A stretch of DNA of 64,000 bases from Saprospiraceae bacterium (GTDB lineage: Bacteria; Bacteroidota; Bacteroidia; Chitinophagales; Saprospiraceae): the NCBI GenBank assembly GCA_016714895.1, contig JADKBV010000001.1, positions 558,001 to 622,000 of the forward strand, in the 5' to 3' direction. Position 1 is the first letter of the stretch. Each line of letters opens with the position of its first letter. Below the pieces are notes generated by a model. It saw only the letters and a program-made list of their open reading frames with translations, was not told the DNA's origin and made no database searches. The translations under genes were made by a program, and so were the position numbers. Shown in pieces: positions 1 through 8,689 of the stretch.

Positions 1-851
1 GGGGGCAACTTGGCCAGGAATTCAAAGCCATGGCAGCGGATTATCCTCAGTTACAATTTTATTTTTTCACCCACCATGATCTTGACATTTTGGATGAAAA
101 AATGCTTGAAGATGTTTCGCAAAATATAAGCCCCGACTTTATTATAAATTGTGCAGCTTATACAGCTGTTGACAAGGCTGAAGAAGAAAAAAGCCTGAGT
201 TATCGCATTAACACCCTTGCATGCAGATCAATTGTCAATGTTTTTGAAAAAACCAATACTAAAATCGTTCATTTTTCATCTGACTATGTTTACCATACTT
301 GTTTTGGAAAACCACTCACTGAAGATTGTCCCACAGAACCAAAATCGGTATATGCCAACACAAAACTGGAAGGCGAAGATATTTTCAGAAATTCAACAAT
401 ACCCAGTCTGATTATCCGAACCTCCTGGGTCTATTCACCCTATGGCTCCAACTTTGTAAAAACTATGCTCAGGCTTTCAGAAACCAAAGAATCTTTACAG
501 GTTGTATACGACCAGATCGGAACACCTACGTATGCCTTTGATCTGGCAAAAGCTACCTTGGATATCATCATGAATATTCAAAAATATCCTGATAAAATCC
601 TATTATTTAACGATGTCTACAACTATGCTAACGAAGGGGTAACCTCCTGGTATGATTTTGCTACATTCATATTCAAAATGTCGGGCAAAAAAACAGAAGT
701 ATTTCCAATAACTTCAGACCAATACCCTACCCTTGCTCAAAGGCCTAAGTGGAGCCTGATGTCGAAACAAAAAATTATTAATAATTTTGATTTGACAATT
801 CCTCATTGGTACGATGCTTTAGAAAGATGTCTGAAAAATCTGAAGGATTAA
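1..851 (+). CDS. rfbD: dTDP-4-dehydrorhamnose reductase (5' partial)
   Basis: This is an NADPH-dependent reductase of the RmlD family, which makes dTDP-L-rhamnose for surface polysaccharide in the cytoplasm. The open frame runs in from the window edge: codons from base 3 read GQLGQEF, the second half of the family's N-terminal dinucleotide-binding motif, so the start and first glycines lie outside and the ATG at 30 is internal. Visible motifs are the SDYVY segment, the YxxxK catalytic pair in YANTKLEGE, and RTSWVYSPYGSNF, typical of the sugar-nucleotide pocket. The C-terminus appears complete. The next gene converges from the other strand. The family call is secure; rhamnose specificity is inferred from family. 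Confidence 0.9.
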   Translation, partial: GQLGQEFKAMAADYPQLQFYFFTHHDLDILDEKMLEDVSQNISPDFIINCAAYTAVDKAEEEKSLSYRINTLACRSIVNVFEKTNTKIVHFSSDYVYHTCFGKPLTEDCPTEPKSVYANTKLEGEDIFRNSTIPSLIIRTSWVYSPYGSNFVKTMLRLSETKESLQVVYDQIGTPTYAFDLAKATLDIIMNIQKYPDKILLFNDVYNYANEGVTSWYDFATFIFKMSGKKTEVFPITSDQYPTLAQRPKWSLMSKQKIINNFDLTIPHWYDALERCLKNLKD

Positions 852-872
852 CTTCCTTCCGTTAAATTCATT

Positions 873-1646
873 TTATAACCATCCCAAAGCCAAAGAAATC
901 GCCAATACAAACAATAATCCTGTCACCCAATTCCGGATCCATTCTATCGTAACTTTTTTTAATAATTTGTTGCCGATATATGAACCGGCAATTCCTGAAA
1001 GTGTAGCTAAAACCACCAAAGTTATATTGTCACTCAATTGATTTTGCGAAAATCGGGTAGCATAAACTCCCAGTCTGGTAAAGTCAACCAAAGTCGACAC
1101 AACAACCGTGGTAGAAATAAACACCTCTTTTGTGAGGCCGGCATTAATCAGAAATGCAGCTCTCAAAGCACCCTGATTTCCGGAAAGTCCTCCGAAAAAA
1201 CCACTTAACAAACCACCCAAAGGCAACCATTTTTTGTTAAACCGTATATTTTTAAAATATGGAAGGATTTCGATAGTAGCAAAAATGATTAACAGAAAAG
1301 CGACCGTAAGTTTAAAAGGTAAGACCAGAAATTCTTTTCCAAACAAAGTATACCTAAAAAAAGGATGTATATCAGTGATATGAATCATGATATATGAACC
1401 TAAAAAAGCAGCTGCTATCGCCGGCAATCCAAACCTCCATAACACCTTTTTATCAACATGTTTAACCGTTAAAAACAGTTTAAAAATGTTATTAAAAAAG
1501 TGTACCACGCCTGTAAGGGCAATAGCTACATCAATTGGAAAAAAAATCATAAACACCGGCGTAAGAATAGTACCCAATCCAAAACCTGAAAAAAAGGTAA
1601 GGATAGCAACTAAAAAAGAAACCAGAGGTATTAAAAAATATTCCAT
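873..1646 (-). CDS. TauE/SafE (TSUP) family membrane transporter
   Basis: A 257-residue polytopic inner-membrane protein with about seven or eight hydrophobic segments and glycine-rich turns (GFGLGTILTPVF near the N-terminus, GLLSGFFGGLSGNQGALRAAF in the middle). This two-half layout is typical of the TauE/SafE family, whose members export sulfite, sulfoacetate or other small anions. Nothing here identifies the substrate. The ATG lies 7 bases after the stop of the preceding membrane-protein gene, which itself follows urocanate hydratase, so the three are probably cotranscribed. No sulfur-metabolism gene is adjacent. Confidence 0.85.
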   Translation of the reverse strand: MEYFLIPLVSFLVAILTFFSGFGLGTILTPVFMIFFPIDVAIALTGVVHFFNNIFKLFLTVKHVDKKVLWRFGLPAIAAAFLGSYIMIHITDIHPFFRYTLFGKEFLVLPFKLTVAFLLIIFATIEILPYFKNIRFNKKWLPLGGLLSGFFGGLSGNQGALRAAFLINAGLTKEVFISTTVVVSTLVDFTRLGVYATRFSQNQLSDNITLVVLATLSGIAGSYIGNKLLKKVTIEWIRNWVTGLLFVLAISLALGWL

Positions 1647-1653
1647 TTCAGGG

Positions 1654-2151
1654 TTATTTTTGTCTGGTCAGGATTCTCAAATATTCTTGTAATCGGAATT
1701 CTGTAAGGAGACCGATACTAAATTCAATTCCTGACAACAATACTACAGGGATGGCTGTACCCATAATCAATCCTTTTTCAATAGAAAATATACCGGCAAA
1801 GGCAGTCACTGAACCCAATATAATGATGTATACATGAATTCTCCTGCCATTTTGTTTTCTTAAAATCCGTTTATCGGTATAAAACAACTCTTCCTGAATA
1901 TCCTCGGCACTCAGCGTGTCGGATTTTTTGTAAAACCCTAACCTTCTGCTGTAAATAAAAAACATAATCATTCCCTTTCCCAGGCAATACATAGAAAAAG
2001 CTGTCAATCCATAAGAAAGATATAAAAATCCCAGACTGATATTAAAATATATTAAAGTTGCAGCAACAAATAACATACCCAAACCGATGCCTATATAAAA
2101 TAAAGATGCAAGCACATCACCTTTATATATTATTTGTGCACTATTGTTCAT
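1654..2151 (-). CDS. Hypothetical four-helix membrane protein
   Basis: A 165-residue protein I do not recognise. It has two hydrophobic helices in the first 75 residues, a charged cytoplasmic-looking stretch (RRLGFYKKSDTLSAEDIQEE, around residues 69-90), and two more helices around residues 105-150. There is no signal peptide and no cysteine pattern. The gene starts one base after the stop of urocanate hydratase, which suggests translational coupling, and is followed closely by the TSUP transporter. The position suggests a membrane accessory role, but no function can be assigned. Confidence 0.7.
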   Translation of the reverse strand: MNNSAQIIYKGDVLASLFYIGIGLGMLFVAATLIYFNISLGFLYLSYGLTAFSMYCLGKGMIMFFIYSRRLGFYKKSDTLSAEDIQEELFYTDKRILRKQNGRRIHVYIIILGSVTAFAGIFSIEKGLIMGTAIPVVLLSGIEFSIGLLTEFRLQEYLRILTRQK

Positions 2152-2152
2152 A

Positions 2153-4195
2153 TTATTGCAACATTTTTTTTCTAATCATTTCTTTATCAGCAATATATGG
2201 TAGTGTGACTTTTAAATCAGGATTTATTTTCATGGCTCTTTCGATGGCAAATCTTGCTTCTTTATTTCTTGCCCAGCTTCTGCGGGCAATACCATTATTT
2301 ACATCCCAATGCAGCATGGACTGAATGTTTTTTTCAGCTTGTTCGGAACCGTCGATTACCATACCGAATCCTCCGTTAATAACTTCTCCCCAACCGACAC
2401 CACCACCATTATGCAAAGAAATCCAGGTTGCCCCTCTAAAAGCGTCTCCCACAAAATTTTGTACTGCCATATCAGCTGTAAATGCAGAACCATCATAAAT
2501 ATTTGAAGTTTCCCGATATGGTGAATCCGTACCGGAAACATCATGATGATCCCTTCCCAAAACTATGGAACTTGTTATCCTGCCATCTCTTATTGCATCG
2601 TTAAAAGCTTTTGCAATCTGAATCCTGCCTTCGGCATCGGCATATAAAATTCTGGATTTCGAACCGACAACAGGAATATTTTTTTGAGCATCACGGATCC
2701 AGATAATGTTATCCTTGAGCTGACCTTTTATTTCTTCAGGTGCATCCATATACATTTTATGCAACTCTTCTTCTGCGATCTTGTCGGTTATGGCCAGATC
2801 TTCCTGCAATCCCGACAAACATACCCAGCGGAACGGGCCAAAGCCATAATCAAAACACATGGGACCTAAAATATCTTCCACATAAGAAGGATATCTGAAT
2901 TTTAGTCCTGTCTTATCAAAAACATCTGCTTTAGCATCTCCTGCTTCTTTCAGAAAAGCATTGCCATAATCCCAAAAATACATGCCACGTGATGTCATCG
3001 TATTAATAGCATTCACATGTCTTACCAATGTTTTTTTCACTTCCTTCATAAAGGTTTCTTTGTCTCGCAACAAAAGCGACTTTGCCTCTTCAAAGGTATA
3101 TCCTGCAGGACAATATCCTAAATCGTCAATATTGTGCAGACTGGTCTGATCTGAACCTAATTCAATAGAAATATGGTGTTCAACAAAATATTCCCACAAT
3201 TCTACAATATTGCCATGATAAATTAAAGCAACAGCAACTTCTTCATTACGACACCTCAATATTTCATTAGCTAATAACACAGGGTCCTTATAAACATTTT
3301 CAGATTTGATATAACCATCAGTCAGCCTTTGCTGAATAGCATCATCATCGACTTCCGCCAAAACTCCAACTGCTCCTGTGATCACTGCAGCCAATGCTTG
3401 TGCTCCCGACATACCTCCCAGTCCGGATGTCACAAAAACTTTACCTCTTAAATCGGAAACTCCGATTTTTTTTAACCTTCCGGCATTCAACAAAGTAATG
3501 GTGGTACCATGGACAATTCCCTGAGGACCAATATACATAAATGAGCCTGCTGTCATCTGACCGTATTGTGTCACTCCCAGTGCATTGTATTTATTCCAAT
3601 CTTCCTTTTTAGAATAATTGGGTATCATCATACCATTGGTGACTACAACGCGAGGTGCATTTCGGGATGACGGAAATAACCCCAGGGGATGACCTGAATA
3701 AAGCACAAGGGTTTGTTCATCCCGCATTTCTGAAAGATATTTCATCGTGAGCAGATATTGAGCCCAGTTTTGAAAAACGGCACCATTTCCTCCATAAGTG
3801 ATCAATTCATGAGGATATTTCGCTACTTTAGGGTCGAGATTATTTTGAATCATCAGCATTATTGCTGCAGCTTGTTTGCAGACAGCCGGATACATTTCAA
3901 CGGGCCTTGAAAACATGTTGTAATCAGGTCTGAATCTGTACATGTAAATCCTGCCGTAGGTCATTAATTCTTCATAAAACTCAACAGCCAAAGAGTCATG
4001 CCATTCTTCCGGAAAATACCGTAAAGCATTCTGAACGGCAAGAACTTTTTCATCTTCTGATAAGACATTTTCTATAACACGGACTGGTGCATGCGGTACA
4101 GATTCGTCTCTTTCTTTTTTTTCAGGCATGAATGGCGGTATGCCTCTACGAATGGACTGCGCAAAATCTGATGATATTTCCAAGCTGGGAACCAT
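2153..4195 (-). CDS. hutU: Urocanate hydratase
   Basis: Urocanase converts urocanate to 4-imidazolone-5-propionate in histidine degradation, using tightly bound NAD+. Family motifs include YGGNGAVFQNWAQ (about residue 133), the glycine-rich SGLGGMSGAQ (about residue 258) and a conserved YCPAGYT (about residue 362). At 680 residues it is longer than the roughly 555-residue proteobacterial enzyme; I recall longer forms in Bacteroidota, so the length may be normal here. The first ATG of the conserved frame is used. No hutH, hutI or hutG is adjacent, so the rest of the pathway must lie elsewhere or be absent. Two membrane-protein genes follow directly. Confidence 0.93.
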   Translation of the reverse strand: MVPSLEISSDFAQSIRRGIPPFMPEKKERDESVPHAPVRVIENVLSEDEKVLAVQNALRYFPEEWHDSLAVEFYEELMTYGRIYMYRFRPDYNMFSRPVEMYPAVCKQAAAIMLMIQNNLDPKVAKYPHELITYGGNGAVFQNWAQYLLTMKYLSEMRDEQTLVLYSGHPLGLFPSSRNAPRVVVTNGMMIPNYSKKEDWNKYNALGVTQYGQMTAGSFMYIGPQGIVHGTTITLLNAGRLKKIGVSDLRGKVFVTSGLGGMSGAQALAAVITGAVGVLAEVDDDAIQQRLTDGYIKSENVYKDPVLLANEILRCRNEEVAVALIYHGNIVELWEYFVEHHISIELGSDQTSLHNIDDLGYCPAGYTFEEAKSLLLRDKETFMKEVKKTLVRHVNAINTMTSRGMYFWDYGNAFLKEAGDAKADVFDKTGLKFRYPSYVEDILGPMCFDYGFGPFRWVCLSGLQEDLAITDKIAEEELHKMYMDAPEEIKGQLKDNIIWIRDAQKNIPVVGSKSRILYADAEGRIQIAKAFNDAIRDGRITSSIVLGRDHHDVSGTDSPYRETSNIYDGSAFTADMAVQNFVGDAFRGATWISLHNGGGVGWGEVINGGFGMVIDGSEQAEKNIQSMLHWDVNNGIARRSWARNKEARFAIERAMKINPDLKVTLPYIADKEMIRKKMLQ

Positions 4196-4498
4196 AAAAA
4201 CAAATATTTTAAAATCTGGTGCAAGATACAGGATGTAAGGGATTTTAATATAATCTTTTTGCGAATATAAAGTTCATATGCCACTGTATTTCAAAAATGA
4301 TCATAGGTTTAAACAATCTTTCTCAGATAGTTTACAATTTCTTTCAGATTAAAATATCTTTGTCCTCATAAAATAAGAAGGTATACCTTTTTTGCAAAAG
4401 CGTAATAAAACCAAAATCAAGAGGAAAAGATTTTAAACCTGGATTATCGAAATATATCCGACAAATCAATAAATATAAAAACTTTAAAATATAAACCC
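4196..4498. other. Divergent intergenic region hutU / aldo-keto reductase
   Basis: A 303-base A+T-rich spacer between divergent genes. It holds one good TAnnTTTG element on the plus strand (listed separately). Toward hutU I see only an imperfect element, TATCTTGC on the minus strand near 4231-4238. I see no coding sequence, repeat or terminator hairpin in it. Confidence 0.5.
4355..4362 (+). promoter_or_regulatory. Putative -7 element for the aldo/keto reductase unit
   Basis: TATCTTTG matches the Bacteroidota -7 consensus TAnnTTTG exactly. The -33 region shows only a TTT. It lies about 135 bases before the ATG at 4499, so it implies a long leader if used. Confidence 0.45.
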
Positions 4499-5497
4499 AT
4501 GAAGTACGAACCCTCAGACAAAAGATATCAAGGAGATTTTTACAGAAGATGTGGCAAAAGTGGCTTGATGCTGCCTATGATTTCATTGGGTCTTTGGCAT
4601 AATTTCGGAGATGTGGATAAATCCAAAAATTTTACAAAAATCCTCTTTACAGCCTTCGATCATGGAGTTACACATTTTGATCTGGCAAACAATTACGGCC
4701 CTCCTCCCGGAAGCGCTGAAGAAAATTTTGGGAAGGTCTTAAAAAAACAATTTTCAGGATACCGTGACGAACTCATTATTTCAACCAAGGCAGGATATCG
4801 CATGTGGCCCGGTCCTTATGGTGAATGGGGTTCCCGTAAATACCTTCTTTCAAGCCTTGACCAAAGTCTGAAAAGATTGAAACTCGATTACGTTGACATT
4901 TTTTATTCTCACAGATACGACCCGAACACTCCATTGGAAGAAACCATGGGAGCTTTGGCTTCAGCTGTTCATTCAGGAAAAGCACTTTATGTAGGTATAT
5001 CCAATTACGGGCCGACTGAAACAGAAGAAGCCAAACGTATACTCCATCAGCTTGGCATCCCTTTATTGATTCACCAACCAAAATATTCCATGTTGTTCAG
5101 AAATGCTGAGGATGGATTATTGGATATCCTGAATAAACACAAAATAGGGTGTATCCCTTTTTCGCCGCTTGCTCAGGGACTTCTTACCAATAAATATTTG
5201 TCAGGTGTACCCAAAAAATCAAGGGCTGCAAAATCCCATGGTTTTTTACAGGAAAAAGACATAACTCCGGAATTGTTACATAAGATAAGACATCTGAATG
5301 ATATGGCTTATGAAAGAGGTCAATCCCTTGCTCAAATGGCCGTTGCCTGGTTGCTTCAAAAAAACGAAGTTACATCAGTACTTGTAGGTGCAAGTTCATC
5401 AGAACAATTGGCCGATATCCTTGAAGCCAAAAAGAATTATACTTTTTCACAGGATGAATTGATAAAAATTAATGTCATTTTAGCAAACTCAAAGTAA
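4499..5497 (+). CDS. Aldo/keto reductase, YghZ-like
   Basis: A 332-residue NADPH-dependent aldo/keto reductase with the (beta/alpha)8 barrel. The closest pattern I recognise is YghZ, L-glyceraldehyde 3-phosphate reductase, which detoxifies aldehydes including methylglyoxal. The catalytic Asp and Tyr sit in FDLANNYGPP (about D60 and Y65), the Lys in STKAGYRMWPGPYG (about residue 94), and the His in YSHRYDPNTP (about residue 137). The WPGPYGEWGSRKYL stretch is typical of the YghZ and Kv-beta-like subgroup. It heads a run of five plus-strand genes, but the following gene has its own promoter-like element. Confidence 0.9.
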   Translation: MKYEPSDKRYQGDFYRRCGKSGLMLPMISLGLWHNFGDVDKSKNFTKILFTAFDHGVTHFDLANNYGPPPGSAEENFGKVLKKQFSGYRDELIISTKAGYRMWPGPYGEWGSRKYLLSSLDQSLKRLKLDYVDIFYSHRYDPNTPLEETMGALASAVHSGKALYVGISNYGPTETEEAKRILHQLGIPLLIHQPKYSMLFRNAEDGLLDILNKHKIGCIPFSPLAQGLLTNKYLSGVPKKSRAAKSHGFLQEKDITPELLHKIRHLNDMAYERGQSLAQMAVAWLLQKNEVTSVLVGASSSEQLADILEAKKNYTFSQDELIKINVILANSK

Positions 5498-5545
5498 TAT
5501 ATTCTGTTAAAATCACCATATTTGCACGATTATACAATTATAGAA

Positions 5546-7087
5546 ATGGAAAACAAATTTGAAGATTTAAGAAATAAAATTGCCACAGCCTATATCGGTG
5601 GAGGTCAGGAAAGAATAGCTAAACAGCATGAAAAAGGAAAGCTGACAGCAAGAGAAAGAATCGAACTTTTGTTGGATAACGGATCATTTGAAGAAATAGG
5701 CATGTTAAAAGAACACCGAAGTTTCGACTTTGGCATGGAAAAACAACAATTTCCGGGTGACGGAGTCATCACCGGTTACGGTACAGTTTATGGTCGATTA
5801 GTTTATGTTTTTGCTCAGGATTTTACGGTTTTTGGTGGCGCATTATCTGAAACCCATGCAGAAAAAATTTGTAAAATCATGGACCTTGCTATGGAATCAG
5901 GCGCGCCGGTGATAGGTTTAAACGATTCAGGTGGAGCAAGAATTCAGGAAGGTGTCAATAGTTTGGGTGGTTATGCGGATATATTTTATCGCAATACCAT
6001 TGCATCAGGCGTCATTCCGCAGATTTCGGCTATAATGGGACCTTGTGCCGGCGGTGCGGTTTATTCACCGGCAATCACAGATTTTATCCTCATGGTAGAA
6101 CATACTTCTTATATGTTTGTCACCGGTCCGAATGTTGTAAAAACCGTCACCAATGAAGAGGTCACTTCAGAAGAACTGGGTGGCGCAGAAACACATGCTT
6201 CAAAAAGTGGGGTAACCCACATTACCGCAGCTCACGATCTGGATTGTATACAAAAAATAAAAACTTTATTAAGTTACCTTCCTCAAAATAATACGGAAAA
6301 ACCACCGGCTCTTCCTTACGAACTGAATATTGAATACCGGGATAAACTCAATGACATAATTCCTGAAAATCCGATGCATCCTTATGACATGAAAGAGGTT
6401 ATCTACGAAATAGCAGATGAAAACAGCTTTTTTGAAATACACAAAGATTATGCGGACAACATGATTGTGGGTTTTGCCAGGCTTGCCGGCAAAAGTATAG
6501 GTATCGTAGCCAATCAACCCTATTCGCTGGCCGGTGTACTGGATGTGGAATGTTCTAAAAAGGGAGCAAGATTCGTGCGTTTTTGTGACTGTTTCAATAT
6601 CCCGCTGCTGGTGTTGGTAGATGTTCCGGGATTTTTGCCCGGTACGGATCAGGAATGGAGAGGAATTATTACTAATGGTGCAAAATTATTATATGCTTTT
6701 AGTGAGGCGACTGTGCCCAGAATAACGGTCATAACCCGAAAAGCCTATGGCGGGGCTTATGATGTCATGAACTCTAAACATATTGGTGCCGATTTCAATT
6801 ATGCATGGCCAAGTGCAGAAATTGCCGTTATGGGTGCCAAAGGTGCTTCTGAAATTATTTTCAAAAATGAAATTTCCAAAGCTGAAAATCCTTCAGAAAA
6901 ACTAAAAGAAAAAGAAAAGGAATATCAGGAAAAGTTTGCCAATCCTTATCGGGCAGCTGCCAGAGGATTTGTTGATGAAGTCATAGAACCAAGAGAAACA
7001 AGAAGGAAACTCATCAAATCTTTTGCAGCATTGGAAAATAAAAAGGTTTTGAAATATCCTAAAAAACACGGGAATATTCCGTTATAA
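5546..7087 (+). CDS. Acyl-CoA carboxylase carboxyltransferase (beta) subunit
   Basis: The biotin-dependent carboxyltransferase subunit that moves CO2 from carboxybiotin to an acyl-CoA, most likely propionyl-CoA to give (S)-methylmalonyl-CoA. It has the two crotonase-like domains of the family. Motifs include GGARIQEGVNSLGGYAD, GPCAGGAVYSPA, GFLPGTDQEW and GGAYDVMNSKHIGAD. I place the start at ATG 5546, giving 513 residues: the upstream in-frame TTG at 5522 lies inside a promoter-like CATATTTG. No biotin carboxylase or carrier gene is adjacent, so the alpha subunit is encoded elsewhere. The asparaginase gene follows after 9 bases. Substrate is inferred. Confidence 0.92.
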   Translation: MENKFEDLRNKIATAYIGGGQERIAKQHEKGKLTARERIELLLDNGSFEEIGMLKEHRSFDFGMEKQQFPGDGVITGYGTVYGRLVYVFAQDFTVFGGALSETHAEKICKIMDLAMESGAPVIGLNDSGGARIQEGVNSLGGYADIFYRNTIASGVIPQISAIMGPCAGGAVYSPAITDFILMVEHTSYMFVTGPNVVKTVTNEEVTSEELGGAETHASKSGVTHITAAHDLDCIQKIKTLLSYLPQNNTEKPPALPYELNIEYRDKLNDIIPENPMHPYDMKEVIYEIADENSFFEIHKDYADNMIVGFARLAGKSIGIVANQPYSLAGVLDVECSKKGARFVRFCDCFNIPLLVLVDVPGFLPGTDQEWRGIITNGAKLLYAFSEATVPRITVITRKAYGGAYDVMNSKHIGADFNYAWPSAEIAVMGAKGASEIIFKNEISKAENPSEKLKEKEKEYQEKFANPYRAAARGFVDEVIEPRETRRKLIKSFAALENKKVLKYPKKHGNIPL

Positions 7088-7096
7088 TTATAAAAA

Positions 7097-7597
7097 ATGG
7101 ACCAAACGATTCAATTATTTGTCACCGGAGGCACTTTTGATAAAGAATATAATTTTATCACCGGCGAACTCTATTTTAAGGACACCCATTTACCTGAAAT
7201 GTTTGAAAGAGGCAGAAGCAAATTGGACATAGATGTCAAAACATTGATGATGGTGGACAGCCTGGAGATGACAGATGCTGACAGGGATATCATCTGTTAT
7301 CATTGTACACAGACACCTTACGAAAAAATCATTATCACTCATGGAACAGACACGATGGTGGAAACGGCAAAAAAAATCGCCAAACAAAAAATGGACAAAA
7401 CCATCATTTTGACAGGAGCTATGATTCCATATGCTTTCGGAACAAGTTCTGACGGATTTTTTAATCTGGGAAGCTCCCTGGCATTTGTTCAGGTACTACC
7501 TCCGGGAGTTTATGTAGTCATGAATGGAAAATGTTTTGTTTGGGACAATGTTCAGAAAAACAAAAAAACAGGATATTTTGAAGACCTGTCATCCTGA
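7097..7597 (+). CDS. Single-domain asparaginase-family protein
   Basis: A 166-residue protein matching only the N-terminal domain of type I/II L-asparaginases (normally about 330 residues). It carries both nucleophile motifs, TGGTFD at the N-terminus and HGTDTM around residue 81, and the TGAM segment around residue 103. The second, C-terminal domain that completes the active site between subunits is absent. Short homologues of this kind exist, so it need not be a broken gene; the reading frame ends cleanly and the next gene begins 35 bases later. Hydrolysis of asparagine or another amide is possible but not shown. Confidence 0.8.
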   Translation: MDQTIQLFVTGGTFDKEYNFITGELYFKDTHLPEMFERGRSKLDIDVKTLMMVDSLEMTDADRDIICYHCTQTPYEKIIITHGTDTMVETAKKIAKQKMDKTIILTGAMIPYAFGTSSDGFFNLGSSLAFVQVLPPGVYVVMNGKCFVWDNVQKNKKTGYFEDLSS

Positions 7598-7632
7598 TTT
7601 TAACTTCTAATTAATTTACGCCAAAAAACATT

Positions 7633-8685
7633 ATGATCAAAAGGGACTTACAATATTTATGGGCATTTAGTATTCCTTTGTCAGCATATATAAGCCTGAC
7701 ACAAAGTTCATGGTTATCCTATTCAACCGTCATTTTTACTTTTGCCATTATCCCATTTTTCGAATTATTCACTCCTCAGCATACATTTAATTTTTCTGAA
7801 GAAGAAAAAAAGAAAAGAGTGTCCATTATATATTTCGACATTTTATTGTTTTTGAATATTTTATGGAATTACAGTTTAATGTATTTTTTCTATAAAGGTG
7901 TGATTGCAGGAGAATGGACCTTTGTTGAAACACTTGGTAAAACCCTCAGTATAGGTATCCTTCTGGGAAGTAATGGCATCAATGTTGCTCACGAACTCGG
8001 GCATAAACCGGGTTTATTACACCAGTTAGCCAGCAGAATTTTATTATGGCCAAGTTTGTACGGTCACTTTACGACCGAACACAATTATGGTCACCATACA
8101 AAAGTCAGTACGCCTGAGGACCCGGCTACATCCAGATTCGGTGAATGGCTTTATACGTTTTGGTTCAGGTCAATAGTTATGGGATATATTTCAGCCTGGA
8201 AAATCAAAACAGGAATGCTCAGGTCAATGTCCGGTATACAAAAAATATTACATCATCCGATAGTCGATTTTGTCTTATGGCCACTATTATTCCCTTTGGT
8301 TATTTATTACTTTTTTGGTGTTTCAGCATTATTTGTTTGTTTGTCCGTAGCCTTGATTTCTGTACTTTTACTGGAATCGATTAATTATATTGAGCACTAT
8401 GGTTTAATGAGAAAAAAAATATCTGACTCCAGGTATGAACCTGTTGAAAAAATTCACTCATGGAACTCAAATCACGAATTGGGCAGGGTAATTCTTTATG
8501 AACTTACCAGACACTCCGATCATCATTACAAAGCATATAAAAAATATCAAAACCTCGACCATTTTGATGCCAGTCCGCAATTACCTTTTGGGTATCCGGG
8601 CAGTATTTTACTGGCACTTTTACCTCCTCTTTGGTTTTATGTCATGAATGCCCGGGTAATAACATGGAGAAACAAAAATCTTTAA
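7633..8685 (+). CDS. alkB: AlkB-type alkane 1-monooxygenase
   Basis: A 350-residue integral-membrane non-haem diiron hydroxylase. The family oxidises terminal methyl groups of medium-chain alkanes with electrons from rubredoxin. The histidine boxes are visible: HELGHK (about residue 120), HNYGHH (about 154), and the C-terminal RHSDHH (about residue 296), plus the NYIEHYG signature (about residue 253) that separates AlkB from fatty-acid desaturases. About six hydrophobic helices surround them. No rubredoxin or rubredoxin reductase is adjacent. The next gene follows after 4 bases. Natural substrate is unknown: alkanes, fatty acids and other alkyl chains are all possible. Confidence 0.9.
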   Translation: MIKRDLQYLWAFSIPLSAYISLTQSSWLSYSTVIFTFAIIPFFELFTPQHTFNFSEEEKKKRVSIIYFDILLFLNILWNYSLMYFFYKGVIAGEWTFVETLGKTLSIGILLGSNGINVAHELGHKPGLLHQLASRILLWPSLYGHFTTEHNYGHHTKVSTPEDPATSRFGEWLYTFWFRSIVMGYISAWKIKTGMLRSMSGIQKILHHPIVDFVLWPLLFPLVIYYFFGVSALFVCLSVALISVLLLESINYIEHYGLMRKKISDSRYEPVEKIHSWNSNHELGRVILYELTRHSDHHYKAYKKYQNLDHFDASPQLPFGYPGSILLALLPPLWFYVMNARVITWRNKNL

Positions 8686-8689
8686 ACAC

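Noticed and set aside
4072..4284. Minus-strand frame at the hutU start
   Set aside because: It overlaps the conserved hutU N-terminus in a different frame and has no family features.
7097..7597. Truncated asparaginase pseudogene
   Set aside because: The spacer behind it is only 35 bases and encodes no remnant of the second domain, so a short intact form is more likely.
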